A DNA stretch of 64,000 bases from Aphrocallistes beatrix (lineage: Eukaryota > Porifera > Hexactinellida > Sceptrulophora > Aphrocallistidae): positions 5,863,524 through 5,927,523 of the forward strand of contig OY725488.1 of NCBI GenBank assembly GCA_963281255.1, given 5' to 3'. Shown piece after piece: positions 1 to 11,108 of the stretch. Each line of letters begins with the position of its first letter. Within the stretch, counting starts at the first letter, position 1. Both the position numbers and the translations under genes were made by a program. The notes beneath the pieces were generated by a model. It searched no databases, was not told the DNA's origin, and saw only the letters and a program-made list of their open reading frames with translations.

Positions 1-74
1 CGAACCCGTTCGGATAACTGACGTCCTACTGTATAAGTTCCATACTTAGTTCTAATTATATGTGTGATATCTTG

Positions 75-84
75 CTATATAAGG
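75..84 (+). promoter_or_regulatory. possible TATA box upstream of the small Ig-like gene
   Basis: The sequence CTATATAAGG lies about 100 bases before the first ATG of the following gene. It matches the TATA-box consensus. The flanks are AT-rich, so a chance match is quite possible. The first 40 bases of the window resemble the end of a TA-inserting miniature element, and the same motif (TTCGGATAACTGACGT) recurs near 21,760. Confidence 0.25.
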
Positions 85-184
85 CAAAAATAATTTACAA
101 TTTATTGTATAACAACACAAATTCACTATTATACAAAATACTTTTGGATAAAATATAATTTACTATCATCTACTCTGTTATCAA

Positions 185-541
185 ATGGAACCCAAAGGAA
201 CAGTAAGACTCTACGCACCTATCGGATCATCCATCACTCTACCGACCCAATTGGACTCCCAGGACATCTCAGACTGTCTCTGGTGCAAGGGGAAGGAACC
301 TCTGGGACAGAGTAGTCCGTTCCTCACAATCCCCTGCACCCAGGAGAACTACGGCACTTACACGCTCTTGTTTCGGGATAATGAGGGGAGATCCTTCTGC
401 GAGGTATTTGAGCTCTATCCTCTGTCTCAGGACATCTACGGAAGAGAAGTCCTTGTTCACCTCCATCCATCCAACTACCAACAGCCTGATGACCTGGTGT
501 TTTATGTCTTCCGCAGGCTGATACGCTTGTCTCCTCACTAA
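185..541 (+). CDS. small protein with a possible Ig-like domain, 118 aa
   Basis: One open frame from ATG to TAA encodes 118 residues. I do not recognise the family. Residues 8-70 have an Ig-like pattern: GSSITLP, then a Trp-x-Lys (CLWCKGKEPLG), a hydrophobic LTIP strand, and an E-N-Y-G-T-Y segment like the D/E-x-G-x-Y motif before strand F. No signal peptide or membrane segment is visible, so it would be intracellular unless exons are missing. A TATA-like motif lies 100 bases upstream and AATAAA lies at 644-649, which fits a short single-exon transcript. Base composition is higher in GC than the flanks, as for other coding regions here. It could also be a terminal exon or a fragment of a larger gene. 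The Ig assignment is inference. Confidence 0.45.
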   Translation: MEPKGTVRLYAPIGSSITLPTQLDSQDISDCLWCKGKEPLGQSSPFLTIPCTQENYGTYTLLFRDNEGRSFCEVFELYPLSQDIYGREVLVHLHPSNYQQPDDLVFYVFRRLIRLSPH

Positions 542-889
542 CAGAGAAAGCAGTGGATCAAGTCTAGCATTAGTTCCCCCATTCATGCATGTATGCTACT
601 TGGTCCTTTACTTCATTATTATTTGTTGTGTGTGTTGATACAAAATAAAATTTAAAAATAAACAAGAATAAAGATCTTAGAAAACTAGAGGTGTTCCAAG
701 ATGCATCCATGGTATTGGTAGACTTTTAGCAGAAACGAGACACTGGATGAATGGAAATCAGGTCTTGCCACTAGCTGGCAAGCAATACCAATCAAATGAA
801 ATAACTTAATGAATTAACTAAGTTAAATTTAAAACTAATATTTATCCTAATATCCTTCTATATCAGTAAATCAAGATTAGTTAATCCGG

Positions 890-1255
890 CACAGCTTTAT
901 CGCACAAAAATCATCAAATTTGTCAATTTAAAATTTTTTTAAAAATGTGCAATGATGACGTCATAACAGCGTGATGAGCCATCATTTTTTGATAATAGTT
1001 GTATCATTGTGAGATATATTAATATACACATTCTATTAAAATTTCAGCCTTCTATCACTTAAAACTGCTGAGTTATGGTCGAAAAACTGAAATTTCTAAT
1101 TATAAAAAGGTGACAATGACGTCATAATTCCATGATGAGTCGACATTTTCGTCTGAGCTCAGAACTTAGTGGAGCCATAGCCAAAAGACTCCCACTGCCA
1201 AAAATCAGCTTTCTGTGCCTGGCAGTTTCTTCAATCAATTCGTTACACACACATA
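890..1255 (-). repeat. copy a of the CRE-bearing Helitron-like dispersed repeat
   Basis: This is a reverse-oriented copy of a family found at least nine times in the window. It carries TGACGTCA twice (about 957 and 1118). Its end reads through the conserved block GGAGCCATAGCCAAAAGACT and stops at CAATCAATTCGTTACA. The GC-rich hairpin end seen in full copies is missing. The 350 bases before it (542-889) hold the 3' untranslated region of the Ig-like gene and no further gene that I can see. Confidence 0.8.
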
Positions 1256-1277
1256 AATAAATATATATATATATATA

Positions 1278-1543
1278 GTCGAACCTGCTATAACGGCCAG
1301 AACCTGTCTTTAACGGCCATCACCTTGTTCACCTTTTTATGTGTTTATTACATGACCTGTTACGAACGATAAACAAGTTTCATGTAATTACTTCAAGTAA
1401 TGGATTTAAAAAAGCTTGATATTTATTGCACTACGCAGATATCTTTTGGGGATTAAGACAATTACCTGTATAAAACGGTCACCTGTGTATAACGGCCAAT
1501 TTTATCCAGTCCCTTGGGTGGCCGTTATATACAGGTTCTACTG
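1278..1543. mobile_element. TA-flanked miniature inverted-repeat element, 266 bp
   Basis: The ends are near-perfect inverted repeats: AGTCGAACCTGCTATAACGG at the left and CGTTATATACAGGTTCTACT at the right, both flanked by TA. TA target sites with CAGT-like termini are typical of Tc1/mariner/pogo elements. No transposase is encoded. Confidence 0.75.
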
Positions 1544-1606
1544 TATATATATACACAAACAAACATTAATCGAGTTTTAATAGTAAGGATATTACACGTC
1601 TCCATT

Positions 1607-2242
1607 CTAGTCGACCCTTAATCCCATTGGATAATTCAGCTGGCCTTCATTGCTCCCCTCACCACCAGCTCTGTTGAGTAGTTGGTGGATGTTCTTGCAG
1701 AACTGAAATAGCGTGTGATTATTATAGTCTGTTACGAAGATGTGATCATCACTGACTGATATTCCCCAAGGCCTGGATAGTACTTCCTCTCCGAAGTGAG
1801 ATAAGAATTCTCCTTGGAAGGACTGTACCTGTACACGACTATTCTCATAATCCGCTATATACACCTCATTCACTTCGTCTAGAGACAGTCCACATCCATC
1901 AAGCTGCTTAGCACCTTTCTCCTTCATTCCAGCGTTTAGGATGGGTTGTTGCTTTTGAGAGTAGTGCGCTGCTTTCAGTTGGACTACCTTCCCGAACTTC
2001 TATATCTGGGTCTGAAGGAGAGAGAGAGGGTGGGACAGGAGAAGAAGTTGGGGAGTGGGGTGGGAACACACAGCTGCTGCTTTGTCCGTTGGTACAATAT
2101 GCTCGTCTTGTTGGCAGAGAACGTCCCTCCTCTCGATCAGCTGATAGATCAGGGCATCGAAATCGAGCTCGATTCGAGCGGCGATTCGATGGAAATCCGC
2201 AATTGTGTCGTAAGGTGCGAAATCTTGAATATTGGTTACCAT
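1607..2242 (-). pseudogene. truncated NHL-repeat gene
   Basis: On the minus strand, ATG at 2242 opens a frame (MVTNIQDFAPYDTIADFHRI) that looks like the helical N-terminal part of a TRIM/NHL-type protein. A polypyrimidine tract then leads to candidate 3' splice sites (CAG, and TATAG just before AAGTTCGGG near 2000). After the second of these, a new frame runs to 1607 and encodes about 1.5 NHL repeats (EVYIADYENSRVQV, then GISVSDDHIFVTDYNNHTL). NHL proteins normally have five or six repeats forming a propeller. Here the frame stops in the middle of a repeat (QLNYPMGLRVD, then TAG). The terminal sequence of the dispersed repeat family (TTAATCGAGTTTTAATAGTA, minus-strand order reversed) starts within 50 bases, so insertion probably truncated the gene. 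It may be a fragment or a short transcribed remnant. Confidence 0.55.
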
Positions 2243-2342
2243 TGCTTATTACTTTAGAACACTTTTGTTGAATAGAAATATTATCTTCTAACTAAGACAC
2301 AATCTGCATCAAATGTAATACTAGAATACTTAGAGCGTCAAT

Positions 2343-2432
2343 GGTTGCTATGGAGACAGTCGAATAAATTTGTCTTTAATTTAACACTCGTTAAATTAAA
2401 GACAAATTTATTCGACTGTCTCCATAGCAACC
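2343..2432. repeat. perfect 42-bp inverted repeat with 6-nt loop
   Basis: Two perfectly complementary 42-base arms surround the loop CACTCG. Each arm ends with GTTGCTATGGAGAC, which fits the RFX X-box consensus RYYNYY-N2-RRNRAC. No protein is encoded. It may be a very small palindromic transposon or a real regulatory palindrome. Confidence 0.85.
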
Positions 2433-2724
2433 GTAATACAGCAATAAATTAATTTTGTTAAATGGATTGGATAAACACAAACAACATTTCAAGTGAATAG
2501 CTCATTTTGTGAGTTATTCGATAATTCATCCATGGGCCATGGCCTACTTAATACACGACCGTGTATGTCACTGAGAAGGCATGAAAAATAGAAGGCCAGT
2601 TTTAACACAGTCAAAATTTAATTAGACCAATAAATCAAAAACCGTTAACGAAAGACCCTTGAAATGTATTATTACCATATACAAACGTCAAAAAGTTTAT
2701 ATGTCATCATAGACTACTGTATAT

Positions 2725-3035
2725 AAGGCCTCACAGTAACTTGCAGATTTGGGACTAGGGATGCGGTAGAAGATGGTTGAACTAATACATGAGCTGCCTT
2801 AAATCATTAACAAAGCAGCACAATAGAGCTTAGAAATGTATTACCAGCATATATAAATATGGTGTCAAAGTACCCATATCCGTTGTTAAAATTTAGATCA
2901 GTCACCATATGGTTGCGGAATGGGTTATATTTGTGACAAATTTTGTGATTTTCGGAGGTCGTTTAAGGGCACTTCTAAGTGTTTTTATCATAATTTTTTT
3001 CCCATAGAACTGAGATGTGAATGGGTTAACTCACG
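2725..3035 (+). repeat. left-arm copy of the 904-bp palindromic repeat family
   Basis: The sequence closely follows 29,153-29,460, including GACTAGGGATGCGGTAGAAG, TGAGCTGCCTTAAAT and the block ending TGAGATGTGAATGGGTTAA. It differs from that copy by scattered substitutions and small indels, so it is an independent, aged copy. Confidence 0.8.
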
Positions 3036-4129
3036 CTTGCCACAGGAATGTGTTGCGTCATTTCCGGTTTAAGCCATTTTCAAAGGGGAAGCCATATAAG
3101 TTGGGGGCACAGTGGGCAAATTAGGGGAAATAGGATCTTTTTTTGAATCTTGAAATCGATGTTTGATATCAAATTTAGATTCTACACTGTCTGAAACCAA
3201 AGAATTCCAAATTGCAAAAAGAACAACTCATGCATACTCGAGTAATGTTGTGGTTAGCCGGAGTGATCAAGCATTTTGAATCCTTTCATTTTACACCCAA
3301 TTTTACTTGTCGCTTAGTTTCTAGAATATAGAAGCCAGCATAATATAATTTACAAGTTATCTTAATAACATGCATTAGATGATATATTCATGATACAAAA
3401 GCGTTACTTCCAGTAGTTTTTAAAAAATTAACATACAAAATGGTGATAAATTCGTTTTGCGAATCATGTCTATATTAGTGTAGGAACTTTAGAGGCGTGA
3501 TAAAAGCCGTTAACCAGAGTTACTTTATGCACTTCTGATTGATTTAAAATGCATAATACAACCGCACGGTACCGCACACAATCCGAAATGACATAAAAGT
3601 AGTCAATTGGGTTGAAAAAGTTCCACTTCAAAAGACAAATCTTTTAGTCATGGTTGCCAAAGATTAGCACAAATGAAGCATAACAATGATTAACAATTAC
3701 TAATTAGCATGAAATTGAACGGCAATGATGTCATTTATGGAGAGCTATATAGTTAAAAAGGGCATGATAAACAAATAAAATATCATCTCACATCTAAATT
3801 ATATACAACGAACAATATTGATGCTTGGAACTTGCTAACAAAAACAAAATGTTCGGGGAACTACAAAATTATTTTTGAAGATGCTATTTCAAAAAAAATT
3901 GTCACATGTCATCACTGACAAAAATAGAGGCCATACAAAAAAATTAGTTGGTCCTTTCGATTTCTCATACCCAATAACCCATATGCTCATAATACATATT
4001 ATGGCTCTATCTTGAACACAGATGCTTATTTCCTCTAAATCGACATTTTATATCCACTGTGTTGGGGCTACTACTACGTATAAATAGAAAAATCCCAAAT
4101 GCTTCCAAGGGTTTTAATTAATATGAAAA

Positions 4130-4370
4130 ATTTGGAATTTTTTCATGGAATGTTGCTACATTCCAGTGTTGCTATGGAAACGTGTTTTGGTCAGTTGGGA
4201 TCATATCTTGAAAACCGCAAGAGTTAGACATTCAAATGTAATTCCATTTGATATTCCAAATTTTTCATATTAACCCATTCACATCCCAGTTTTATGCGGA
4301 AAATTTTATGATAAAAACACTTAGAAGTGTCCGTAAACGACCTCTGAAATGTGATAAAATCCTAGATAAC
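4130..4370 (-). repeat. second part of a decayed palindromic repeat copy
   Basis: This block contains TGTTGCTATGGAAACGTGTT and AACCCATTCACATC, in the same order as the centre and right arm of the element at 29,153-30,056. With the copy at 2725 it suggests one element whose middle has been enlarged by later insertions. The X-box-like GTTGCTATGGAAAC is retained. Confidence 0.7.
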
Positions 4371-5143
4371 TCAGAGAATATTGAAAATAAACACGTGAAC
4401 AGTTTTATTATCATATGGGAAGTAATAGCTTTTATTAAATGGATTAAATGGATTTTTCTCAATGTCTACGATCTATACTTTTTTTTCTTAGCCGCTTGGT
4501 CTGAGATGGCTAGTAGGTGTGCAGTGATGCGGCTGGGGGAGGTTAATGGGTAGGCAGGGCGCACATGGCCGCCCCACTTTTGAGGAGCTTCCGACGGCAC
4601 TGGTCACCATTAATTAGGGCAGTGTTTCCCAACCCTTCCAATGCTTCGGCCCATAAGCACTTTTAAATGTTGAGAACCCTTGTTAGATCAGAAAATGGGG
4701 GTGAGTTTAGATAGGAAGGAGCAACTCAGTAATCTGAATCAAACTCGTTTGAAAAGCAATGTTGTTAGCGTTCGAGTCTCAGACAAAAATATTGACTCAG
4801 AAATTATGACATCATTGTCACTTTTTCGAATGGTTGTCCTTTCTATGTAATCTTGTCATCTTAGCTTCAAGATAATATTTACAATTCTAGATAGCAGTAC
4901 AGTACAATGTTATATTCAGCGCCCTCTATTTCCTCTCCTCTTCTCAAGGGTCCCGTTGGGTGCCACTGAATTACTGAATTACAAGATTTTCGATCATCTA
5001 TACAGGCTGACTCCACTTGTGAAGTCCAGGTATAGTAAATTATCTCAACAAAGTTTAATTTATGTATTTTGCACCACTTGATGCTACCATTTATCCAATG
5101 AAATAAACTACACACATCATGTACTTAGTTTCATAATATTTAA

Positions 5144-5260
5144 CTGTAGAATGCCCAGCATTTAAATGGCTTCGCACTTTTATGGCTTCAGTGCCATAGA
5201 AAATGGCTGGGAGACATCCGCGATATCGGGGACAATGTGTCCCCTCTGGGCATTCTACGG
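5144..5260. mobile_element. piggyBac-like miniature element, copy 1 (117 bp)
   Basis: The element lies between two TTAA sites (5140-5143 and 5261-5264). Its terminal inverted repeats are CTGTAGAATGCCCAG and CTGGGCATTCTACGG. A second copy at 40,373-40,471 has the same ends and the same TTAA flanks. TTAA duplication is the hallmark of piggyBac transposition. No coding sequence is present. Confidence 0.8.
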
Positions 5261-5264
5261 TTAA

Positions 5265-5821
5265 AGCACTGTTTTCCTAATCATATCTTTTGAGTATTAC
5301 TCAATATGTGAAATATTTGTGAATAAAGTATTAATAATGCATCATTCAAATATTTGTACAATATATTTATGCTTTGTTAGTCATGGTCTAACAATGTGGG
5401 AAGTGACAATTTGATTCAGTGACTGCTACGAACGACACTTCAGCAATTTTCCATTACGTGGAAATATGAATGCACTTACAATTAGATTAACAGATATATT
5501 TTGAGCTGACTTTTCAAAATACTAGCCAAAATACAAATTGATTACTAGAATTACTCTGCAAACTTCTACCAAGGATAGGTGCTACATCAGAAAAATTGAA
5601 CCATACAAATAGAACCTTAACAGCAAAAACTTTACAATAAAAGTAATAATTGCTAAAATAAGAATTTCCCTGAAATATTTTACAGAAGAACAAGAGTAAG
5701 TGAATAAGAATTGTTCTATTCTAGATATAGTAGCTGATAGCAGACCAACAATGAATTCCAATTCAATATATAAAATTCTTAGTTTTCATCTTGAGCTGCA
5801 AACTATATATACTATTTAATA
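5265..5821. other. gene-free AT-rich stretch
   Basis: I see no reading frame with protein-like character, no RNA gene and no clear repeat end in this interval. Confidence 0.5.
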
Positions 5822-6300
5822 CAGTACCCGGACAAAAGTATTCGACCACCATATAAACCGCCATACAAATAGTATTAAAGTGGGTCTATTCATAAAGGAA
5901 TATGTACTCAAACTGTAACGAATACTCTATTTTTTATTTCAAAATCGTAAACTAGACATCCTAATTATTCATAATTGATAGCCTCAGCTTAATTACTAAC
6001 TCCCAAGTTAATAAATATCAACATTTGATACTTGATGCAACTTGTCCTAAGTCACAGCCATTAAATATGATGGCGTTTAGTGACACAAAGTGGCATATGT
6101 TGATAATTTTCTACATAAGAATAAGTAATTGAGTTGAAACTCTCAATTATGAGTAATTAGAATATGCAGATTACGAATTCGAACTAAAAAATAGAGTATT
6201 TTCTAACTGTTTAAAGACAAGTTCTTTTTTTAAAAGATCTAATTTAATACTATTTGTATCGAGGTTTAGGTGGTGGTTGAATACTTTTGTCCGGATAGTG
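5822..6300. mobile_element. Tc1-like miniature element, 479 bp
   Basis: TA dinucleotides flank both ends. The terminal inverted repeats extend for about 60 bases: left CAGTACCCGGACAAAAGTAT, right ATACTTTTGTCCGGATAGTG. Inner parts (AATACTATTTGTAT) also pair. The CAGT terminus and TA target are typical of Tc1/mariner elements. The interior is AT-rich and non-coding. Confidence 0.85.
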
Positions 6301-6926
6301 TATGTTAACTAAACCTATTTTTAGATTATCCAGTTGTCATGGCAGTAAAAGAATCAGACAGTTTGGATTCATTATACCAAGGTAAGATTCTAATGAAACT
6401 AAAGATGATCAACTTCAAAGATCTAACAATTTAATTCAAAAACTTTATAATTTAAAATTAATGTATACCGTAGATAGTATTTTTTAAAATTGAATGACTC
6501 GAAAATCAGCCAAACAATTATCAGAGTTGCCCAAGATTGGGAATAACTTTAATCTTTTGGGAATTTCCATGTGGGGGAGTATTTATTAAGGAAATTGAAT
6601 TAAAATGCAAAAAGTTTAAAAAATTGTACGTGCGTATGTATATTTCATAGATAAAAAGTAAGCAAGAATTAATTGTCTAAAATAGGATTTCCAATGCGAA
6701 ATTATCCAGCCCTGTTAAGATATATTAAAAAAATGTCGGTCGACAGACCGACAGTGCAGCTCTAGTAAGTGGAATAGCACGTGAGATATGAATATCGTAA
6801 TTCATCGGGAACTTCTCATTTTATGAAAAATCAGAATATATATTCACATCATTACGGTTCAAAGTACGATAATCGGATTAAACACATTGAAATACGAGAA
6901 CGAGAACTTTTCAAAATGTAAATATA
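6301..6926. other. gene-free stretch with one shared short repeat
   Basis: No gene is visible. A motif at about 6730-6800 (ATGTCGGTCGACAGACCGAC, then GTGAGATATGAATAT) recurs in altered form near 41,380-41,430, so it is part of a dispersed repeat. Confidence 0.5.
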
Positions 6927-7095
6927 CAGTAGAACTCGGATAAGACGTACCCTTTCGGGGAGGAATTATTAGTACGTACTAACCGAGTTTGTACTACATG
7001 AAATCTATATTATAGATGGATTTTGGTTCAGAAAAATGAGTACGTACTAAACCGAAGAACGTATTATCCGAGTACGTGCTAACCGAGTTCGATTG
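6927..7095. mobile_element. TA-flanked miniature element, 169 bp
   Basis: Terminal inverted repeats CAGTAGAACTCGGATAAGAC (left) and GTACGTGCTAACCGAGTTCG (right, ending ATTG before TA) bound a short AT-rich core. Both ends abut TA. It is non-coding and belongs to the Tc1/mariner/pogo type by its target site. Confidence 0.75.
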
Positions 7096-7255
7096 TATGT
7101 TAATAACTCATATAATAGTCACAATATTACTTTTAAAATGCAAAAAAACGGATTCTACACATAGAAATACCATATATTAGCTGTTGAAACATCAATTCTA
7201 GTTTAAAATACAAATTTTAGGTGTGAAAAATGTAGATATACTACATATGTTAATA

Positions 7256-7553
7256 CAGTTGAAACCGGGTTTTTTTGACACCCCATTTGCACGCAAAAAT
7301 GTCAAAAAAACCCAGTGTTGCGCGCATTCCACAACGAAGAAAATATATTTTAGAGGTCATAGTAAGAATTATTAAGTAAGTAAAGGTTAATTTATTGACT
7401 CCGTAGTCCTTGACAATTGCCGTCAAAGGGTGACCCTTGTCGAGATGCAGGACTATCTCGTGCCTTTCCGTCAGTGTCAGACGTTTCTGTTTTGTTATGG
7501 ATGTCATTAACTAATTGCTGAAAATTGGGTGTCAAAAAAACACTTTTCAACTG
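7256..7553 (-). mobile_element. pogo/Tigger-like internally deleted element, 298 bp
   Basis: The ends are CAGTTGAAACCGGGTTTTTT and AAAAACACTTTTCAACTG, each flanked by TA. On the minus strand the interior keeps the start of a transposase: KRLTLTERHEIVLHLDKGHP followed by LTAIVKDYGVNKLTF. This is the CENP-B/Psq-type helix-turn-helix that opens pogo-family transposases. The frame then degrades, so only the DNA-binding N-terminus remains. Related TIR-like text follows at 7562-7620. Confidence 0.8.
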
Positions 7554-7650
7554 TACATAAAACTCAGATTTTTACACCAACAATTGTCAAAAAATACCGA
7601 TTGTCAAATAAACCCAGTGTCTACTAAAATTCATAAACATTTCGAACTGA

Positions 7651-9687
7651 GTGTTATATCCTACTACGAATACAGTCAATTCAATTAATCAGTTCTCATT
7701 GACTTTAGAGGAATTTGACATTGATTTTGATGACTTCAGAAGAGATATCGCAGAACTTAAAGGATTGACAGACCAGCAAATATCGAGTAGATTTACAAGT
7801 GAGGGATTCAATCTCCCTCAAAAAGGATTCGTAATTAAATTGCCTAGAATGACTCTTAGAGACAAAATAGCAGAATTTCATTCGAGAGCAGTTAACGTAG
7901 CTGAACGTTTTGGAGAACTGTTCGAGGCTGAGGATTTTAAAGATGGCGTGTCTAGCTCAGTTGTAGCAAGGAAAAAAGATCTAGAACCTGAAGTTGGAAA
8001 TTTCGTAGCAATGGCTGAATATCGGGAAAAAGAAAAATTTCTCAGAGAAATAAAAAAGCCTGAGATTGGAAATTTTAAGAACTGGGCTCAAACGCTGAAT
8101 TTCGATGTCCGTTATAAATACCCAACCAATGAAGACGAACTCAGACATATCTTGGAAAAATCAGCGAAAAATGTAGATGAAAAAATAGGCATAGTAGGGT
8201 CAGGCCATTCATGGGAGAACATCTTCACACCACCAAACGAAATATTAATAAACATGAATTACTTCTACCCATTTAAACCAGATCAGAAAGTACAGATACA
8301 GCCTGAGCATCGGCTAAAGATAGCAGCAGGCTGTAATATCATGAAAAAGCATGCAGAGTTGGGATGGGAGAAAGACGACTATGTGCTACCTAGTAATGTT
8401 ATCTATACGGATGTGCATTATGTAGGTATTGTCTCAGGAGGATGCCACGTGAGTTGATAATAATCCGAAGTATACTAAACTTATAAGGCGGAGAGCTAAT
8501 TTCTGTTTGTTAAAATTTGTCTGGTTAAAATAAGTAATAAAGCAGCAAACATCAAACATATTTTATTTTTCTAGGGTTGTCACTTCAAAGAAGGATCAGT
8601 CCCTGACAGAGTTGAAAACATAGTCTTATACACGGCAGAAGGGAAGAGAGTACAAATTCCCAAGGAAGAAATTCATGTTGCAGCAATCGGTTTCGGCTCA
8701 CTGGGAGTAATTTCAGAGATAGAGTTACGGATGGTGCCAGAACGGAGAGTCGTTGTTGAGAGTTATATGTGGACAATGCAAGAAATGATGGAAGCACTCA
8801 AAAACAACTACAAAAAATGGATTTCTTATGAAGTTTATTGGGTACCTTTCGGGGGTATAACACTTTGTCAAGCTCTTTGGTGCGCAGCAACAGGAACTTT
8901 ATCACCAGACTATAGTACAAACGATCAATATTACTGTCAAATAGTTCGAGAACATGAAGAAAAAGATGGTGACACTGACTCACATCTCATTACAGTAGTT
9001 CTACGAGACATCTGGAAAACTGTTTTACCAGAAATCCAAAAATCACAAGCCAAGTTGACTCCAGATATCAGGAATAGTACTCCACTTCTACAATTCATAA
9101 TTCAAAAGATCCTTAATAGGTTGGTGGCAACACTGCAATCTTTTGCGCCTATTGTTACGAGCGTGTACAATTCTATTCATTATTTGCCTCTCGTCGAATT
9201 TCTGCCTCTACAAGCTCACGATATTGAGCTGTGTTTTCGCTGTGGGAAGGGTGGAGGAGATTTTGAAAATATACAAAAGTCATTTGAAAGTCTAGAAAAG
9301 GAAGTCAGGGATAGAGCTGTCAGTAAGAAAGAATTTCCAGTGAATTTAATTGTAGAAGGCAGAATCTGTGCCAGCAGTAAATGTCCGCTATCACCATCAT
9401 ATGCAACAGAAGCAGATACATACTTTTTCTACTTTGAATGTCTTGCATTTCCAAATACAATCGGTTGGGAAGAGTTCTCCAATTCCTTTTTCAAAGCCAT
9501 GATGGAGATAGATGAAACTGTCAAACCTCACTTAGCGAAGGAATGGAAATTTATTAAAGAAATTGTTCCACACTTGAAGAAGGTTGCCGGAGAAGGAATC
9601 GAGAAGCTGAGGAATCTGCAAAAGATTTACGATCCTCACGGAAAGTTCATGTCTCCTGCGTTGGAACCACTCTTCAAAGACCTGTAG
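7651..9687 (+). CDS. FAD-linked sugar-lactone/alditol oxidase-like protein, two exons
   Basis: Exon 1 (to 8448) and exon 2 (8575-9687) join in frame across a 126-bp GT-AG intron, giving GGCHGCHFKEGSVPD at the junction. The protein fits the VAO/PCMH flavoprotein fold: an FAD-binding loop GIVGSGHSW, whose His aligns with the residue that covalently binds FAD in gulonolactone and arabinonolactone oxidases; the GCHGCH region; and a C-terminal ALO-like domain ending KIYDPHGKFMSP. Where family members usually have HWxK, this one reads KPHLAKEW, a Trp-to-Leu change. About 150 residues precede the FAD domain. The start is uncertain. A TGA lies directly before 7651 (a GTG), and the first in-frame ATG is at 7849, so an unseen upstream exon is likely. 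The substrate is unknown. L-gulono- or arabinono-lactone oxidation is the family default. Confidence 0.82.
8449..8574 (+). other. spliceosomal intron of the oxidase gene, 126 bp
   Basis: The donor is GTGAGT and the acceptor is TTTTTCTAG after a T-rich tract. Removing it restores one continuous frame through the conserved GCHGCH motif. The unspliced frame hits stops within a few codons. This is the clearest intron in the window. Confidence 0.88.
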
Positions 9688-10218
9688 GGTTTAGTGAGCT
9701 ATTCCAAAACCAGTAGGGTTGTGTTTGTGTGTTAGTTCTGATTAGCAGAAATAATGTCTCAACAATAGCGTTAGAAACACTAGAATTTCCTCAGTCGAGG
9801 CATTTGCTTGTACCTTTGTACTATGATACAAGTTTGTGATAATTCTGATTTTTGCAATTTAAAATAGGCCTAGCGAAGGTCGGGTTGTATAGTAACGGTT
9901 GGGGTGGATAGCCATACTGCAGTGACACGTATGCCGGGGGTCGCGGGAAAAGTGTATTAAAGTAGTTAGTTCTAGAGTCTTCAGAATTTCTGGGTATGGT
10001 AGAAATAGAGAAAGAAAAGAGAATAGACAGATGAATTCGTGAGACATAAGACCCTGTGAATAAATACACGAACCTGTTATCATATGATACTTGGTGTATT
10101 ACCAGTAGCATCTCACTTACTAGTGCTAGTAGAAAAACCTTTTTCGTTCTTATAAGATCGTGAGATTGTGTATAATCGTGACTGCCTACTTCGTGAAATG
10201 AGCTCGCTTTTTATTGGT
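9688..10218. other. gene-free stretch downstream of the oxidase
   Basis: It holds the 3' flank of the oxidase gene. Two overlapping minus-strand frames here have no recognisable protein character. No RNA gene was seen. Confidence 0.45.
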
Positions 10219-10535
10219 TACAAACGCGCTTCGCTTGCTTGCGCCAGAGGCGTCCTTTGGGGGCAAGGCTCACATTGATTAATTATAAGGTAGATAGCTC
10301 TTATAATTACTTCTGCCTTATTGTTACAAGTATAATCAGTATCACACTCAAAAATCACAAAAATTGTCAATTTTCGAATTTTTGATGCGTAATGATGACG
10401 TCATAACAGAATGATGAGTCGACATTTTCGTCTGAGCTCAGAACTTACTGGAGCCATAGCCAAAAGACTCCGACATGCCAAATATCAGCCCCTACGCCTG
10501 GCAATTTTTTCAATCAATTCGTTACAAATATATAT
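10219..10535 (-). repeat. copy b of the CRE-bearing repeat, internally shortened
   Basis: It starts with the GC-rich end in reverse (TTACAAACGCGCTTCGCTTG) and reaches GGAGCCATAGCCAAAAGACT and CAATCAATTCGTTACA. Only one TGACGTCA remains (about 10,398). The text jumps from the first to the second of two similar blocks, so the region between them has been lost, consistent with recombination between short direct repeats. Confidence 0.85.
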
Positions 10536-10608
10536 ATATATATACACATATACGTACTTGTATAAATATTAATCGAGTTTTAATAGTAAGGATATTCTTA
10601 GATATATA

Positions 10609-11108
10609 TCTGGAACGAATTGATTGAAGAAACTGCTAGGCATAGAAAGCTGATTTTTGGCATGTGGGAGTATTTTGGCTATGGCTCCAGTAAATTCTTA
10701 GCTCAGACGAAAATGTCGACTCATCATGGAATTATGACATCATTGTCACCTTTTTTTAGAATTAGAAATTTCAGTTTTTCGATCATAACTCAGCCGTTTT
10801 AAGTGATAGAAGGCTGAAATTTTAAGAGAATGTATATATTAATATATCTCACATATGATACAACTATCATCAAAAAATGATGACTCATCACTCTGTTATG
10901 ACGGCATCATTACACATCAAAAATTTTAAAAATTGACAAATTTGGTGATTTTTTCGTGCGATATCGATTATAACAGTAAGACAGACGTATTTAGAGATGT
11001 TATCCCCGTTATAATTAATTAATGTGACCCCAGGCGCCCAAAGGGCGCCTCTGGCGGACATAAAGTGTCCGCCAGCCGCGCAGCGCAAGCAAGCGAAGCG
11101 CGCTTGTA
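10609..11108 (+). repeat. copy c of the CRE-bearing repeat, near full length
   Basis: It runs from GAACGAATTGATTGAAGAAA to the three GC-rich hairpins at 11,032-11,104: GGCGCC-CAAAG-GGCGCC, GGCGGACA-TAAAG-TGTCCGCC, and GCGCGC-type pairing around AAGCAAGCGAAG. The two CRE-like sites are mutated (TGACATCA, TGACGGCA). It is followed at about 11,117-11,150 by TTTTAATAGTAAAGATAT, whose reverse complement resembles a Helitron 5' terminus (TC..TACTATTAAAAC). It is non-coding. Confidence 0.85.

Larger units (their letters stand above)
2433..5139. other. gene-free AT-rich stretch with dispersed repeats
   Basis: No convincing coding region is present. About 2725-3035 matches the left arm of the 904-bp palindromic element at 29,153, and 4130-4370 matches its inner and right parts. 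Together they look like an older, expanded and decayed copy. A hAT-like terminus (CAGTGTTTCCCAACCCTTCC) lies at about 4620. The remaining bases show no recognisable feature. Confidence 0.6.

Noticed and set aside
4740-4800. Possible tRNA B-box (GTTCGAGTCTC)
   Set aside because: No matching A-box, acceptor stem or anticodon arm could be built around it.
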